Positions 6,920 to 16,244 of a DNA stretch of 64,000 nucleotides are shown piece after piece. The position numbers and the translations under genes are program-made. Origin of the DNA: Roseateles violae (GTDB lineage Bacteria > Pseudomonadota > Gammaproteobacteria > Burkholderiales > Burkholderiaceae_C); assembly GCF_030410485.1 (NCBI RefSeq), contig NZ_JAUHHC010000003.1:124001-188000 (forward strand), given 5' to 3'. A model generated the notes under the pieces. It saw only the letters and a program-made list of their open reading frames with translations, made no database searches and was not told where the DNA came from. Each line of letters begins with the position of its first letter. Positions within the stretch are counted from its first letter, which is position 1.

Positions 6920-8494
6920 TCACTTGCCGACGTTCACCCAGGCCAGCTCCAGCCAGTTGTTGGCCAGGTGCACGACCGAGACATTGCGCCGCGCGGCCCA
7001 GGGAATCATCTGGCGGTGCAGCGGGATCACATGGACCTGTTCCTTGTACTCGGTCAGCGCCGCCTTGATCAGCTGCTCGCGCCGGGCCGGGTCGGCCTCG
7101 GTGCTGGACTGGGCGGCCAGCTGGTCGAACTTGTCGTTGCGCACATTGCCGTAGTTGTAGGCGCCGACGCCGCGTTCGCCGCGGTTGCGGAACACCGGGG
7201 TCAGGAGCGTCTCGGCATCGGTGATCGCGCCGCCCCAGCCATACAGATAGAGGCTGGTGTCCAACTTCTCGATCTTGGGAAAGAAGCTCACCCGCGGCAG
7301 CGCCGACACCCGCACCTTGATCTTCAGTTGCGCCCACATCGCCGCCAGCGCCTGGCAGATCTCCTCGTCGTTGATGTAGCGGTTGTTCGGGCAGTCCAGC
7401 GTCACCTCGAAGCCCTCGGCATAGCCCGCCTCGGCCATCAGCTTGCGCGCCGCTGCAACGTCGTAGGGCAGCAGGCGCGCCTCCAGCCTGGCGTCGTCAT
7501 AGGCGGCGGCCGATGAGGGCGTCAACCCGCCGGTGGGCATGGACAGGCCGTTCATCAGCTTGCTGCGCAGCGTCTCGACGTCGATCGCCTGGTAGAGCGC
7601 GCGGCGCACGCGGATGTCCTTGAAGGGATTCCTGTCGCCCGGCACATTGGCATAGAGCAGCTTGTCGCGCCCCTGATCCATCGCGATGAAGATGATGCGG
7701 TTCTCGGGACCGTCGATGACCTTGACGTTGTCGGTATTGCGCAGGCGGGGCACGTCGCGCGGCGCCGGGTCGAGCACGAAGTCGATCTCGCCGGAGACCA
7801 GGGCGGCCAGCCGCGTCGCGTCATTGGCGATCGGCGTGAACACCGCCTCCTGCACATTGCCCTCGAACTTGCCCCACCAGTTGGGATTGCGCTTGTAGAC
7901 GGTCTTGATGCCCGGCTGCCGAACCGCCAGCATATAGGGCCCGGTGCCGTTGGCATTCATGCTGGTGAAGCTCTCCTCCTTGTTCTTGAAGTCCAGCGGC
8001 CGCGTGACCCGGTGCGCCTCGCACCAGCTGCGGCTCATGATCACCAGCGTGTCCAGATGCTGCAGAAAGATCGGATTGAATGTCGCCAGCTGGAACTCGA
8101 CCGTCAGCTCGTCGACCTTGCGCGGCACGCCGACCGCGTTCGCATAGACCGAGAACTGCGAGGTCGGCTCCTTGGCGCGGTTGATCGAGAACACGACGTC
8201 GTCGGCGGTCAGCGGCGCGCCATCGTGGAACCTGACGCCGGGCCTCAGCTTGAAGCGCCACAGCAGCGGCGAGACCTGGGTCCATTCGCTGGCCAGCGCC
8301 GGCACGATGTTCAGCTGCCGGTCGCGCCGGGTCAGCCGCTCGTAGACCTGGCCGTTGACCATATTGGTCATGCTCTCGTTCTGCGAATGCGGATCCATGG
8401 TCTGCGGATCGCCCTGGCTGGCCCAGCGCAAGGTCTGGGCCTGGGCCGCGACCAGGGCGAGCAACAGCCCACCCAGCAGCAGCGTGCGTTTCAT
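6920..8494 (-). CDS. ABC transporter substrate-binding protein, peptide/dipeptide type (SBP_bac_5)
   Basis: A 524-residue periplasmic binding protein of the DppA/OppA family. A clear signal peptide (MKRTLLLGGLLLALVAAQAQ) is followed by TLRWASQGDPQTMDPHSQNE, the usual first strand. The family signature is visible in YERLTRRD, PALASEWTQVSPLLWRFKLRPGVRFHDG and TADDVVFSINRA. Length is normal. No permease or ATPase gene is adjacent: an unknown ORF converges from one side and cytochrome c4 lies upstream. It must therefore work with membrane components encoded elsewhere or serve as an extra specificity subunit. The ligand cannot be named. Confidence 0.92.
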   Translation of the reverse strand: MKRTLLLGGLLLALVAAQAQTLRWASQGDPQTMDPHSQNESMTNMVNGQVYERLTRRDRQLNIVPALASEWTQVSPLLWRFKLRPGVRFHDGAPLTADDVVFSINRAKEPTSQFSVYANAVGVPRKVDELTVEFQLATFNPIFLQHLDTLVIMSRSWCEAHRVTRPLDFKNKEESFTSMNANGTGPYMLAVRQPGIKTVYKRNPNWWGKFEGNVQEAVFTPIANDATRLAALVSGEIDFVLDPAPRDVPRLRNTDNVKVIDGPENRIIFIAMDQGRDKLLYANVPGDRNPFKDIRVRRALYQAIDVETLRSKLMNGLSMPTGGLTPSSAAAYDDARLEARLLPYDVAAARKLMAEAGYAEGFEVTLDCPNNRYINDEEICQALAAMWAQLKIKVRVSALPRVSFFPKIEKLDTSLYLYGWGGAITDAETLLTPVFRNRGERGVGAYNYGNVRNDKFDQLAAQSSTEADPARREQLIKAALTEYKEQVHVIPLHRQMIPWAARRNVSVVHLANNWLELAWVNVGK

Positions 8495-8593
8495 CGGCGG
8501 ACTCCCTCACGAGCTCGATGCGGCCAGTTTAGGGATGCGCTCCGGGCGCGGCGCTAGTGTTTATCCGGTGAGGCTCGCCGCCGCGCGGGCATG

Positions 8594-8620
8594 AAAAAGC
8601 CGCCTCGCGGGCGGCCTTTT
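8594..8620 (-). terminator. Rho-independent terminator after cytochrome c4
   Basis: A six-bp GC stem (GCCGCC at 8599-8604 with GGCGGC at 8610-8615, five-base loop) is followed, in the minus direction, by five Ts. It lies 18 bp beyond the cytochrome c4 stop. Confidence 0.85.
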
Positions 8621-8637
8621 CGGAAGCGGGCAGCGCT

Positions 8638-9291
8638 TCAGCGGAAGCGGCTTTGCGGCACCGTGTGCAGCTCGCCCGGCAGCGAGGCCAGGTACTTGGC
8701 GATCGCCTTCAGCTCGTCGTGGCTGAACTGCTTGACCTGGCCGGCCATGATCGCGTTGCCGCGGCCGACGACGGCATTGCCGCTGGTCTGGTAGGACTTC
8801 AGCGCGACGTTCAGGTAGTCGGCATGCTGGCCGGCCAGCTTCGGATAGCTGCCGTCGATCGGCTTGCTGAAGTTGGCGCCGTGGCAGGACGCGCAAGCGC
8901 CCTTGTTCAGCAGTTCCTTGACCTGGGCCGAGGGTTCGGCGGCGGCATCGGGCACCGCCGGGCCGGCAACGCTCTTGCCCTGGGCCTCGTAGAAGGCGGC
9001 CAGATCGGCGATGTCCTGATCGCTCAGCGACTTGGCGATGCCGCCCATCGTCGGGTGCTTGCGCTCGCCCTTGGCGTAGGCGCCCAGCGCCGAGGCGATG
9101 TACTTGGCGTTCTGGCCGGAGATCATCGGCACCTTGTGCACTTCAGGGAAGCTGGCCTGGTAGCCCGGGATGCCATGGCAGCCAATGCACATGGCAGCCT
9201 TCTTTTGGCCGGCTTCGACACTTTGCGCCTGGGCGGCGGCGGCGCCGAACAGGGCGGCCAAGGCGAGCGAGATCTGCAGCAGTTTTTTCAT
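8638..9291 (-). CDS. Cytochrome c4 (periplasmic dihaem cytochrome c)
   Basis: A 217-residue exported dihaem cytochrome that carries electrons toward terminal oxidases. A signal peptide (MKKLLQISLALAALFGAAAAQAQ) precedes two haem-binding CxxCH motifs: CIGCH in the N-terminal half and CASCH in the C-terminal half. Candidate distal methionines lie in the PMISGQ and NAIMAG segments. Size and twin-domain layout match cytochrome c4. The ATG at 9291 was chosen because it starts the signal peptide; an earlier in-frame start would add 18 residues. It has its own terminator and a perfect -10 box, so it is probably monocistronic. Confidence 0.93.
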   Translation of the reverse strand: MKKLLQISLALAALFGAAAAQAQSVEAGQKKAAMCIGCHGIPGYQASFPEVHKVPMISGQNAKYIASALGAYAKGERKHPTMGGIAKSLSDQDIADLAAFYEAQGKSVAGPAVPDAAAEPSAQVKELLNKGACASCHGANFSKPIDGSYPKLAGQHADYLNVALKSYQTSGNAVVGRGNAIMAGQVKQFSHDELKAIAKYLASLPGELHTVPQSRFR

Positions 9292-9325
9292 GGTCCCGGG
9301 GGGTCTGGTACTTAAAGCGTCGGGC

Positions 9326-9331
9326 ATTATA
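9326..9331 (-). promoter_or_regulatory. -10 box for cytochrome c4
   Basis: A perfect TATAAT on the minus strand lies 34 bp upstream of the cytochrome c4 ATG. The -35 region 16-18 bp further is poor. A TATACT hexamer on the plus strand at 9347-9352 could be the -10 of the divergent MoxR gene, 30 bp before its ATG. Confidence 0.5.
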
Positions 9332-9382
9332 AGTAAGACCGCCACTTATACTGATTCGTCGCAGCTCGGATCGCACAACACC

Positions 9383-10240
<858 letters not shown>

Positions 10241-10251
10241 GACGCCGGCCG

Positions 10252-10473
10252 ATGGACGCCGCCTTCAAGAAGGCCCTGCGCGAGGGCCTGGCCGATGCCT
10301 TGGGCTTCGTGCTGGGCGCGCTGGCCGGCCGCGCGCTGGGCCAGTCGCTGGGCTTCGACTTCTTCGCCGGCAGCGGCTGGCAGCCGCCGCAGATTATCGG
10401 CCTGGGCCTGATCGTGCTCGGCTGCGGCCTCGGCCGCTGGCTGTTCCGCCGCTTGCTGGAGCGTATGACATGA
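10252..10473 (+). CDS. Small membrane protein, unknown function
   Basis: A 73-residue protein with a short charged N-terminus, two hydrophobic glycine-rich segments (about residues 16-34 and 48-62) and a basic end (RWLFRRLLERMT). It looks like a two-helix inner-membrane protein. It begins 11 bases after the MoxR stop and overlaps the GNAT start by four bases, so it is co-translated with its neighbours. I do not recognise a family. Confidence 0.65.
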   Translation: MDAAFKKALREGLADALGFVLGALAGRALGQSLGFDFFAGSGWQPPQIIGLGLIVLGCGLGRWLFRRLLERMT

Positions 10474-11081
10474 GTGGGCCCATGAGCGAAGACATCCTGA
10501 AGCCGCTCACCCTGGCGGGCCGGCATGCGCGGCTCGAGCCGCTGTCGGCGGCCCATGCCGAGGGCCTGCGGGCCGCCACCCGTGACGGCGAGCTGTGGCG
10601 GCTCTGGTACACGGCCGTGCCCTCGCCCGACGGCATGGCGGCCGAGATCGAGCGCCGGCTGAGCCTGCATGGAGCCGGAACCATGCTGCCTTTCACCGTC
10701 TTCGATGCCACCGGCCGCATCGTGGGCATGAGCACCTTCATGAACATCGACCGCGTACACCGCCGCGTCGAGATCGGCTCGACCTGGTATGCGGCCTCGG
10801 CCCAACGCGGCCCGCTGAACACCGAGTGCAAGCGCATGCTGCTCACCCACGCCTTCGAGACGCTGGGCTGCATCGCGGTCGAGTTCCGCACGCACCGGCT
10901 CAACCAGGCGAGCCGGCGCGCGATCGAGCGGCTGGGCGCCCAGCTCGACGGCATCCTGCGCAATCACCAGCGCAGCGCCGACGGCTCGCTGCGCGACACC
11001 GCCGTCTACAGCATCACGGCCGATGAATGGCCGACCATCAAGACCCATCTGCAATGGCTTCTGGACAAACCACGAACATGA
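10470..11081 (+). CDS. GNAT-family N-acetyltransferase (RimJ/RimL-like)
   Basis: A 203-residue acetyltransferase. The order of segments matches the RimL-type GNAT fold: LAGRHARLEPLSAAHAEGL, IVGMSTFMNIDRVHRRVEIGSTWY, RGPLNTECKRMLLTHAFETLGCIAVEFRTH, and NQASRRAIERLGAQLDGILRNH, the acetyl-CoA and product-side elements. Members modify protein N-termini, amino acids or small amines; the substrate here is unknown. Its start overlaps the small membrane protein (ATGA) and its stop overlaps the S9 peptidase start (ATGA). Confidence 0.9.
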   Translation: MSGPMSEDILKPLTLAGRHARLEPLSAAHAEGLRAATRDGELWRLWYTAVPSPDGMAAEIERRLSLHGAGTMLPFTVFDATGRIVGMSTFMNIDRVHRRVEIGSTWYAASAQRGPLNTECKRMLLTHAFETLGCIAVEFRTHRLNQASRRAIERLGAQLDGILRNHQRSADGSLRDTAVYSITADEWPTIKTHLQWLLDKPRT

Positions 11082-13072
11082 GCGAGAAGAAAAAGAACTT
11101 CGATGTCGACGCCCTGTGGCAGCTGGAGCGCATCGGCGCGCCCAGCCTCTCGCCGGACGGCGCGCAGGCGGTGGCCAGCGTGGCCGCCTATTCGATGGAC
11201 AAGAACAAGAGCGCGTCCAGCCTCTATCTGCTGTCGACGCTGGGCGGCGCGCCGCGCCGGCTGACCAGCGCCGGTGACAAGGACGGCCAGCCGCAATGGA
11301 GTCCCGAGGGCGACCGGATCGCCTTCATCGCCCGGCGCGAGCAGGAGGGCGAGAAGGACGAGGAGGCGCAGCTCTATGTGATCGCGCCGGACGGCGGCGA
11401 GGCACGCCGCGTCGCCCATATCGCCACCGGCGTCGAGGCCTTCAAGTGGCTGCCCGACGGCAAGCGCATCGTCTGCGTCTCCTGGGTCTGGCCCAAGCTG
11501 AGGCTGGCCGCCCAGGCCAAGGCGTTGAAGGAGTTCAAGGCGCGCAAGGAAACGGCCTATGTGACGGAGGAGTCGCTGTACCGCTTCTGGGACCATCACA
11601 TCCCGATGGGCCGCGTGCCGCATCTGCTGCTGGTCGACCTGGCCAGCGGCAAGACCCGCGATCTGTTCGAGGACTCGATCTACGAGCTGAGCCGTTCCGA
11701 GCCCGACGCGAACTGCTTCGACATCTCGCCGGACGGCAAGCGCATCGTCTTTGCGTTCGACCCGGCCGCCGAGAAGAAGCTGGACAACCGCTACACGCTG
11801 GCGGAGATCGAGATCAAGAGCGGCGAGACCCGCATCCTGCTGCAGGACAAGGACTGGGACTTCCAGGCACCGCGCTACAGCCATGGCGGCCGGCACCTGG
11901 CCTTCCTGGCCAGCCATCAAGGCCTCAAGCACACGATGCCGGCGCAGCTGGCGGTGCTGGATCAGCGCGGCCAATGGGCGGTGATGTCGGCCGACTGGGA
12001 TTACGAGGTCGCCGCGCCGCTGGCCTGGGCCGAGGATGACAGCGCGATGCTGTTCACCGCCGAGGAGCGAGGCCGTCGCCACCTGTGGCGTTTCGAGCTG
12101 GCCGAGCGCCGTGCCGAGATCCTCTTCGAGGGCGGCAACGCGACCAGCTTCGCCAGCGCCGCCGGCGTCACCGTCGTCACGCACGACAGCGTCCAGCATC
12201 CGCCGCGGCTGTCGCGCCTCGGCGAGGACGGCCCCGAGCGCATCGAGCAGTTCAACGACGCGCTGCTGGCCGCACACCGCTTCTCGCGCCATGAGGAGGT
12301 CTTCATCGAGGGCGCCCAGGGCGATGCGGTGCAGATGTGGCTGATCTATCCGCCGGACTTCAATCCGAAGAAGAAGTACCCGGTCATGCACCTGATCCAC
12401 GGCGGCCCGCACACCGCCTTCGGCGACAGCTGGCACTGGCGCTGGAACCACCAGGTCTTCGCCGCCCAGGGCTATGTGCTGGCCTGCGTCAACTACCACG
12501 GCAGCTCCAGCTTCGGCCACGCCTTCCTGGACTCGATCACCCACCGCTGGGGCCAGCTGGAGCTGCAGGACATCGAGGCCGGCACCGACTGGATCCTGAA
12601 GAAGCCCTGGGCCGACAAGAACCGCGTCTTTGCCACCGGCGGCAGCTATGGCGGCTATATGGTCGCCTGGATGAACGGCCATCTCGCGCCGGGCCGCTAT
12701 CAGGCCTATGTCTGCCACGCCGGCTGCTACGACTGGCAGGCCATGTTTGCCGACGATGCCTATGGCTGGCATGTCAAGGAACTCGGCGCCTGGTACTGGG
12801 ACGATCCGGCCAAGGTGGCCGCGCAGAGCCCGCATGCCTTCGCGCAGAATATGCAGACGCCGACCCTGGTGATCCATGGCGCGATGGACTACCGCGTGCC
12901 CGATGCCCAGGGCCTGGCCTACTACAACACCTTGAAGGCGCGTGGCGTCGATGCGCGGCTGCTGTGGTTCCCGGACGAGAACCACTGGATCCTCAAGCCG
13001 CGCAACAGCAAGCTCTGGTATGGCGAGTTCTTCGACTGGCTGAAGAAGCACGACAAGGGCGGCAAGCGCTGA
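11078..13072 (+). CDS. S9 family serine peptidase (prolyl oligopeptidase / acylaminoacyl-peptidase type)
   Basis: About 664 residues. The first ~400 form a beta-propeller with TolB-like repeats (PSLSPDGAQAVASV, GQPQWSPEGDRIAFIAR, CFDISPDGKRIVFAFD); the last ~260 are an alpha/beta hydrolase. Catalytic serine lies in GGSYGGYM, the aspartate probably in GAMDYRVP and the histidine in DENHWI. No signal peptide, so it should be cytoplasmic and act on short or N-acylated peptides. ATG 11078 overlaps the GNAT stop by four bases; earlier in-frame ATGs lie inside the GNAT gene and are less likely. A role linked to MoxR or GNAT is suggested only by co-transcription. Confidence 0.93.
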   Translation: MSEKKKNFDVDALWQLERIGAPSLSPDGAQAVASVAAYSMDKNKSASSLYLLSTLGGAPRRLTSAGDKDGQPQWSPEGDRIAFIARREQEGEKDEEAQLYVIAPDGGEARRVAHIATGVEAFKWLPDGKRIVCVSWVWPKLRLAAQAKALKEFKARKETAYVTEESLYRFWDHHIPMGRVPHLLLVDLASGKTRDLFEDSIYELSRSEPDANCFDISPDGKRIVFAFDPAAEKKLDNRYTLAEIEIKSGETRILLQDKDWDFQAPRYSHGGRHLAFLASHQGLKHTMPAQLAVLDQRGQWAVMSADWDYEVAAPLAWAEDDSAMLFTAEERGRRHLWRFELAERRAEILFEGGNATSFASAAGVTVVTHDSVQHPPRLSRLGEDGPERIEQFNDALLAAHRFSRHEEVFIEGAQGDAVQMWLIYPPDFNPKKKYPVMHLIHGGPHTAFGDSWHWRWNHQVFAAQGYVLACVNYHGSSSFGHAFLDSITHRWGQLELQDIEAGTDWILKKPWADKNRVFATGGSYGGYMVAWMNGHLAPGRYQAYVCHAGCYDWQAMFADDAYGWHVKELGAWYWDDPAKVAAQSPHAFAQNMQTPTLVIHGAMDYRVPDAQGLAYYNTLKARGVDARLLWFPDENHWILKPRNSKLWYGEFFDWLKKHDKGGKR

Positions 13073-13286
13073 GCACGGTCCCGTCCATGGATGCCACGCG
13101 CCGGCAGCAGCCGCTCGAATGCCGCGGCAGGACTGCCGGCTGATCTCCGCGGCGCGGCCGGCGACCGAGTCCGCCCGGTCGTCCGCCAAGTAAGCACGCA
13201 GACGGCCGCCGGCAGCGCCCCGGCGGGGCCGGCGCGCGGCCATATCCGCTTACAGTGCCGGCTTTTTCGGCCAGCCCCTCCAGCGC

Positions 13287-14735
13287 ATGCGCACCGTCAG
13301 AACCGTTTTCGCCCCCCTGCTCGCCGCCGGCATCTTGCTCGCCGCCGCCAGCGCAGCGTCCGCCCAGTCCGTGCCCGCAGCCGCCAAGGCCTGCAATGCC
13401 GGCGCCGATCCGGCGGTCCCGGGATCGACCGTCGCTCAGATCGACGGGGTGACCACCGTTTCGCCGCGCGAGGCCAAGTGCCTGCTGGACAAGCTGGGCA
13501 GCCAGCTGGTGGTGATCCAGGCCGTGAGCGACGAACAGCAGCAGCTGCCCAATGCCCAGCTCGTGCCCGACGCGGCCCGCATGTCCTATGACACGGAGCG
13601 CCAGAAGCTCGTCGCCGCGCAATACGCACTGCTGACCGGCGGCGACCGGCAGCGCCCGCTGCTGGTCTACTGCCACAGCGCGTCTTGCGGCTACTCGGCG
13701 CATGCCGCCCGGCATGCGGTGGCAGCCGGCTACCAGAACATCTTCTGGCTGCGCGAGGGCAACGAGGGCTGGCGCAAGGCCGGCTACGCCTTCGGCTTCG
13801 GTCCCGTCGACGCCAAGGGCTTCCCCGTGCGTTATGCCGAGGAGGTAAGCCGCTGCGACTCCATGTACCTGGAAGCCGATGCCACCGAGATGGTCGCCCG
13901 GCGCCTGGCCGAGCACAGCGGCGATGTGGAAAGCTGGGTCCGGCGCAGCGCGGCGGAGAGCGCCGAATCCTCCGTCCGCTGCCTGGAACGGCTGAAGGCC
14001 AGGTACGCGCTGAGCCAGCCGGTCCAGGCCGACGCCGCCAGGCGCCAGGCGCGGGCGGATGCGGAGGTGCTGGCCGCGCTGCAGAAATCGCGCGCGGCGA
14101 TCGAGGCAGACCCCGCGCGCTTTTACCTGCCGCAGCTGAACGCGGTGGACCTGGGCCGGCTGGCAGCCGGCGTGCCGGCCGCGCGCAATGTCAGGACCTT
14201 CAGGCAGATTTGCGGCCCCTTCAATCTGCCGCTGCCTCCGGTCGGCGACCGCGACGGCCTCGAGGACGTAAAGGCCCGCTACAACGCCTATGTGAGCTGC
14301 TTCAACAAGAACCGCACGATTAGCTCCGAAGGCTTCTCCGAGATGGACTACTTGCTCTCGGTAAGCCGCAACACGCGCGGCATCGAGCGCTATACCTGCT
14401 CGCGCTGGCAGGGGGCCCGATGCGTGCCCGATGCCAGCTACCGCCCGATCGGCAACCTCACCACGGCCGCCAACTACGACTTCGTGCTGGCGGCCACGCA
14501 CAAGAGCGACAGCTTCCGCCGCGAGCGCGAGGAGGTGGAAGCCGAGATGGGCTACTACAAGCAGCGTCTGTCGGCGCGCTTCGACGAGCACAACCGCTAT
14601 GTCGCGGAACGCGACGCCGAAGCGGAAAGCGCATCGCGCGGCTATGGCGGCTCCGGCTACGGCGCCCCGTCCTACCAGCCGCCGCCGACGCCCATCCGTC
14701 GTTCCAGCGACACCTCGGCGCGCGGCATGCGCTGA
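13287..14735 (+). CDS. Exported protein with N-terminal rhodanese-like domain and unknown C-terminal half
   Basis: A 482-residue secreted protein. A signal peptide (residues 1-26, ending ASAASAQ) is followed by a rhodanese fold: VSPREAKCLLDKLGSQLVVIQ, then the active-site loop YCHSASCGYSAHAARHAV and YQNIFWLREGNEGWRKAGY. The loop has the cysteine expected for sulfur transfer or phosphate-type binding. From residue ~180 the sequence is unknown, with several cysteines, a NKNRTISSEGFSEMDYLLS segment, a charged helical stretch and a Ser/Gly/Pro-rich tail. The C-terminal half matches nothing I know. The gene stands alone after the S9 gene; the 214-bp gap upstream is GC-rich with no clear promoter. 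Confidence 0.75.
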   Translation: MRTVRTVFAPLLAAGILLAAASAASAQSVPAAAKACNAGADPAVPGSTVAQIDGVTTVSPREAKCLLDKLGSQLVVIQAVSDEQQQLPNAQLVPDAARMSYDTERQKLVAAQYALLTGGDRQRPLLVYCHSASCGYSAHAARHAVAAGYQNIFWLREGNEGWRKAGYAFGFGPVDAKGFPVRYAEEVSRCDSMYLEADATEMVARRLAEHSGDVESWVRRSAAESAESSVRCLERLKARYALSQPVQADAARRQARADAEVLAALQKSRAAIEADPARFYLPQLNAVDLGRLAAGVPAARNVRTFRQICGPFNLPLPPVGDRDGLEDVKARYNAYVSCFNKNRTISSEGFSEMDYLLSVSRNTRGIERYTCSRWQGARCVPDASYRPIGNLTTAANYDFVLAATHKSDSFRREREEVEAEMGYYKQRLSARFDEHNRYVAERDAEAESASRGYGGSGYGAPSYQPPPTPIRRSSDTSARGMR

Positions 14736-14743
14736 ATCCGCCG

Positions 14744-14762
14744 CCGGCCCGGCCCGGGCCGG
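14744..14762. terminator. GC hairpin between convergent genes
   Basis: CCGGCCC-N5-GGGCCGG lies exactly between the ends of the rhodanese-like and EAL genes. There is no T-tract in either direction, so termination activity is uncertain. Confidence 0.4.
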
Positions 14763-14766
14763 TCGA

Positions 14767-16068
14767 TCAGCCCAGGTCCTCGGCGCCGGTCGCGTCGATG
14801 TCCACGCACAGCACCTGCATCTTGGCCTGGCACCAGAAGGCCAGCGAGACGGTCACGCACATGCGCGCGCCGTGCAGGCTCAGATAGGGCCGCGTCATCT
14901 GCACCTGGCCCAGCTCGGCCACGGCGCGGCGGAAATAGGCGCGGCGCGACCAGCGCGCGTCGCCGGCCTGGTCGATCGGCGCGAAGCGCCGATCCTGCAT
15001 GTCCAGGCGCTGCTGCGCCGGCATCACCGCCGGTCCCAGCGCCCGGCCCTGCTCGTCGAGCAGATAGCACAGCTGCACCTCGGGCAGCGCCAGCAGCGCC
15101 GCGCAGGCCGCGCGCAAGCCCTGACCCTGGCGCAGGCCCGGCAAGGCCTTCTTCAGCGCGGTCTGGTAGGGCGCCAGCCGGCGCGCCTGCTGATTGCGGC
15201 CCTCGGCATGGCGTTGGTCCAGCAGGCTCCAGGCGCGCTCGATCTCGTCGGAATGGCCGTGCTGCTGCAGCAGTTCCGGCTGCGGCCGGCCGAAGGCAAA
15301 GCCCTGCACCAGGTCGATGTCGGCATCCAGCGCCAGCAGCGCCTCGTCCTGCGTCTCGACCCCCTCCAGCAGCACCAGCGCGCCGCATTCATGCAGCAGC
15401 GAGACCATCTGCGTCATCACGCGGGCGATCTGCGCCGAGCCCATCGCGCGGCGCAGCAGGCTGCGGTCGAGCTTGACGATCTCGGGCCGCACGCGCCAGA
15501 CGCGGTCGAAGTTCGAGTGGCCGGCGCCGAAGTCGTCCAGCGCGATCAGGCTGCCGTTCTCGCGCGAGTGCGCGACCGCCGCCTCGAACTCGTCGTCGCG
15601 CGCCAGTTCGGCCTCGGTGACCTCCAGCACGATGCGATGCGCCGGGAGGCCCAGGCGCTGGATCACCGCCAGCGCCTGGCCCATCGCGGCCGGCTGCAGG
15701 GTGCCGTGGACGAAAACGCCCGGATGGATGTTCAGGAACAGCCAGCCCTCGGTCGGCCCCTGGCGCACATAGTTGTGCATATGCAGCAGCCGGCACAGCC
15801 GGTCGGCCTCGATCTGCTGCTCGAAATCGCCCAGCCGCTCGAAAAAGGCCAGCGGTGCGATCTCGGCGCCGGCCGCGTCGCGCACGCGCAGCAAGGCCTC
15901 ATAGCCGACCGGCCGCCGATGCGGAAAGCTGTAGATCGGCTGGAAATGGCTGCTCAGCGTCAGCTCGCCATGCCGGGCGCTCCAGCCGCCCTGCTCCTGC
16001 GTCAGCGCATCGAGCAGCCGCTGCCACGCCGCTTCTTCCTTGTCCATGCTGCCTGCTTGATTCTCCAT
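14767..16068 (-). CDS. EAL-domain cyclic-di-GMP phosphodiesterase with C-terminal sensor domain
   Basis: About 433 residues. The EAL domain (residues ~25-260) keeps the metal and catalytic signatures: YEALLRV, LNIHPG, VLEVTEAE, DDFGAGHSN, KLDRSLL, EGVET and VQGFAFGRP. It should therefore hydrolyse c-di-GMP to pGpG. The last ~130 residues (CYLLDEQGRALGP, RAYFRRAVAELGQVQMTRPYLS) resemble the PAS/Cache-like domain of YkuI-type proteins and may sense a ligand. No membrane segment is seen. The start is uncertain: MENQ at 16068 was used; MDKEE at 16047 is the alternative and has a weak AGG before it. It may influence the exopolysaccharide genes at the right end, by general knowledge only. Confidence 0.9.
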   Translation of the reverse strand: MENQAGSMDKEEAAWQRLLDALTQEQGGWSARHGELTLSSHFQPIYSFPHRRPVGYEALLRVRDAAGAEIAPLAFFERLGDFEQQIEADRLCRLLHMHNYVRQGPTEGWLFLNIHPGVFVHGTLQPAAMGQALAVIQRLGLPAHRIVLEVTEAELARDDEFEAAVAHSRENGSLIALDDFGAGHSNFDRVWRVRPEIVKLDRSLLRRAMGSAQIARVMTQMVSLLHECGALVLLEGVETQDEALLALDADIDLVQGFAFGRPQPELLQQHGHSDEIERAWSLLDQRHAEGRNQQARRLAPYQTALKKALPGLRQGQGLRAACAALLALPEVQLCYLLDEQGRALGPAVMPAQQRLDMQDRRFAPIDQAGDARWSRRAYFRRAVAELGQVQMTRPYLSLHGARMCVTVSLAFWCQAKMQVLCVDIDATGAEDLG

Positions 16069-16244
16069 TGGGGTCGATGCTAGGCCTCGCGCGCGCGTCA
16101 GCCAAGCAGGGCAAGCCCGGGGCATGCCGCTTGCCACCTTGCCGCAGCCCGCGATTTGTTGCATCTGCACCGGGCCGCCCCCAGGGCGGGCGGTGTGGAT
16201 AATCGGAGCACCACCCCGCCCTTCGCCGCCCGGCCTCCTCCGCC

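Noticed and set aside
11006-13243. 745-codon open frame antisense to the S9 peptidase gene
   Set aside because: Composition is a mirror of the peptidase gene and no motif is visible, while the sense strand has an intact catalytic triad.
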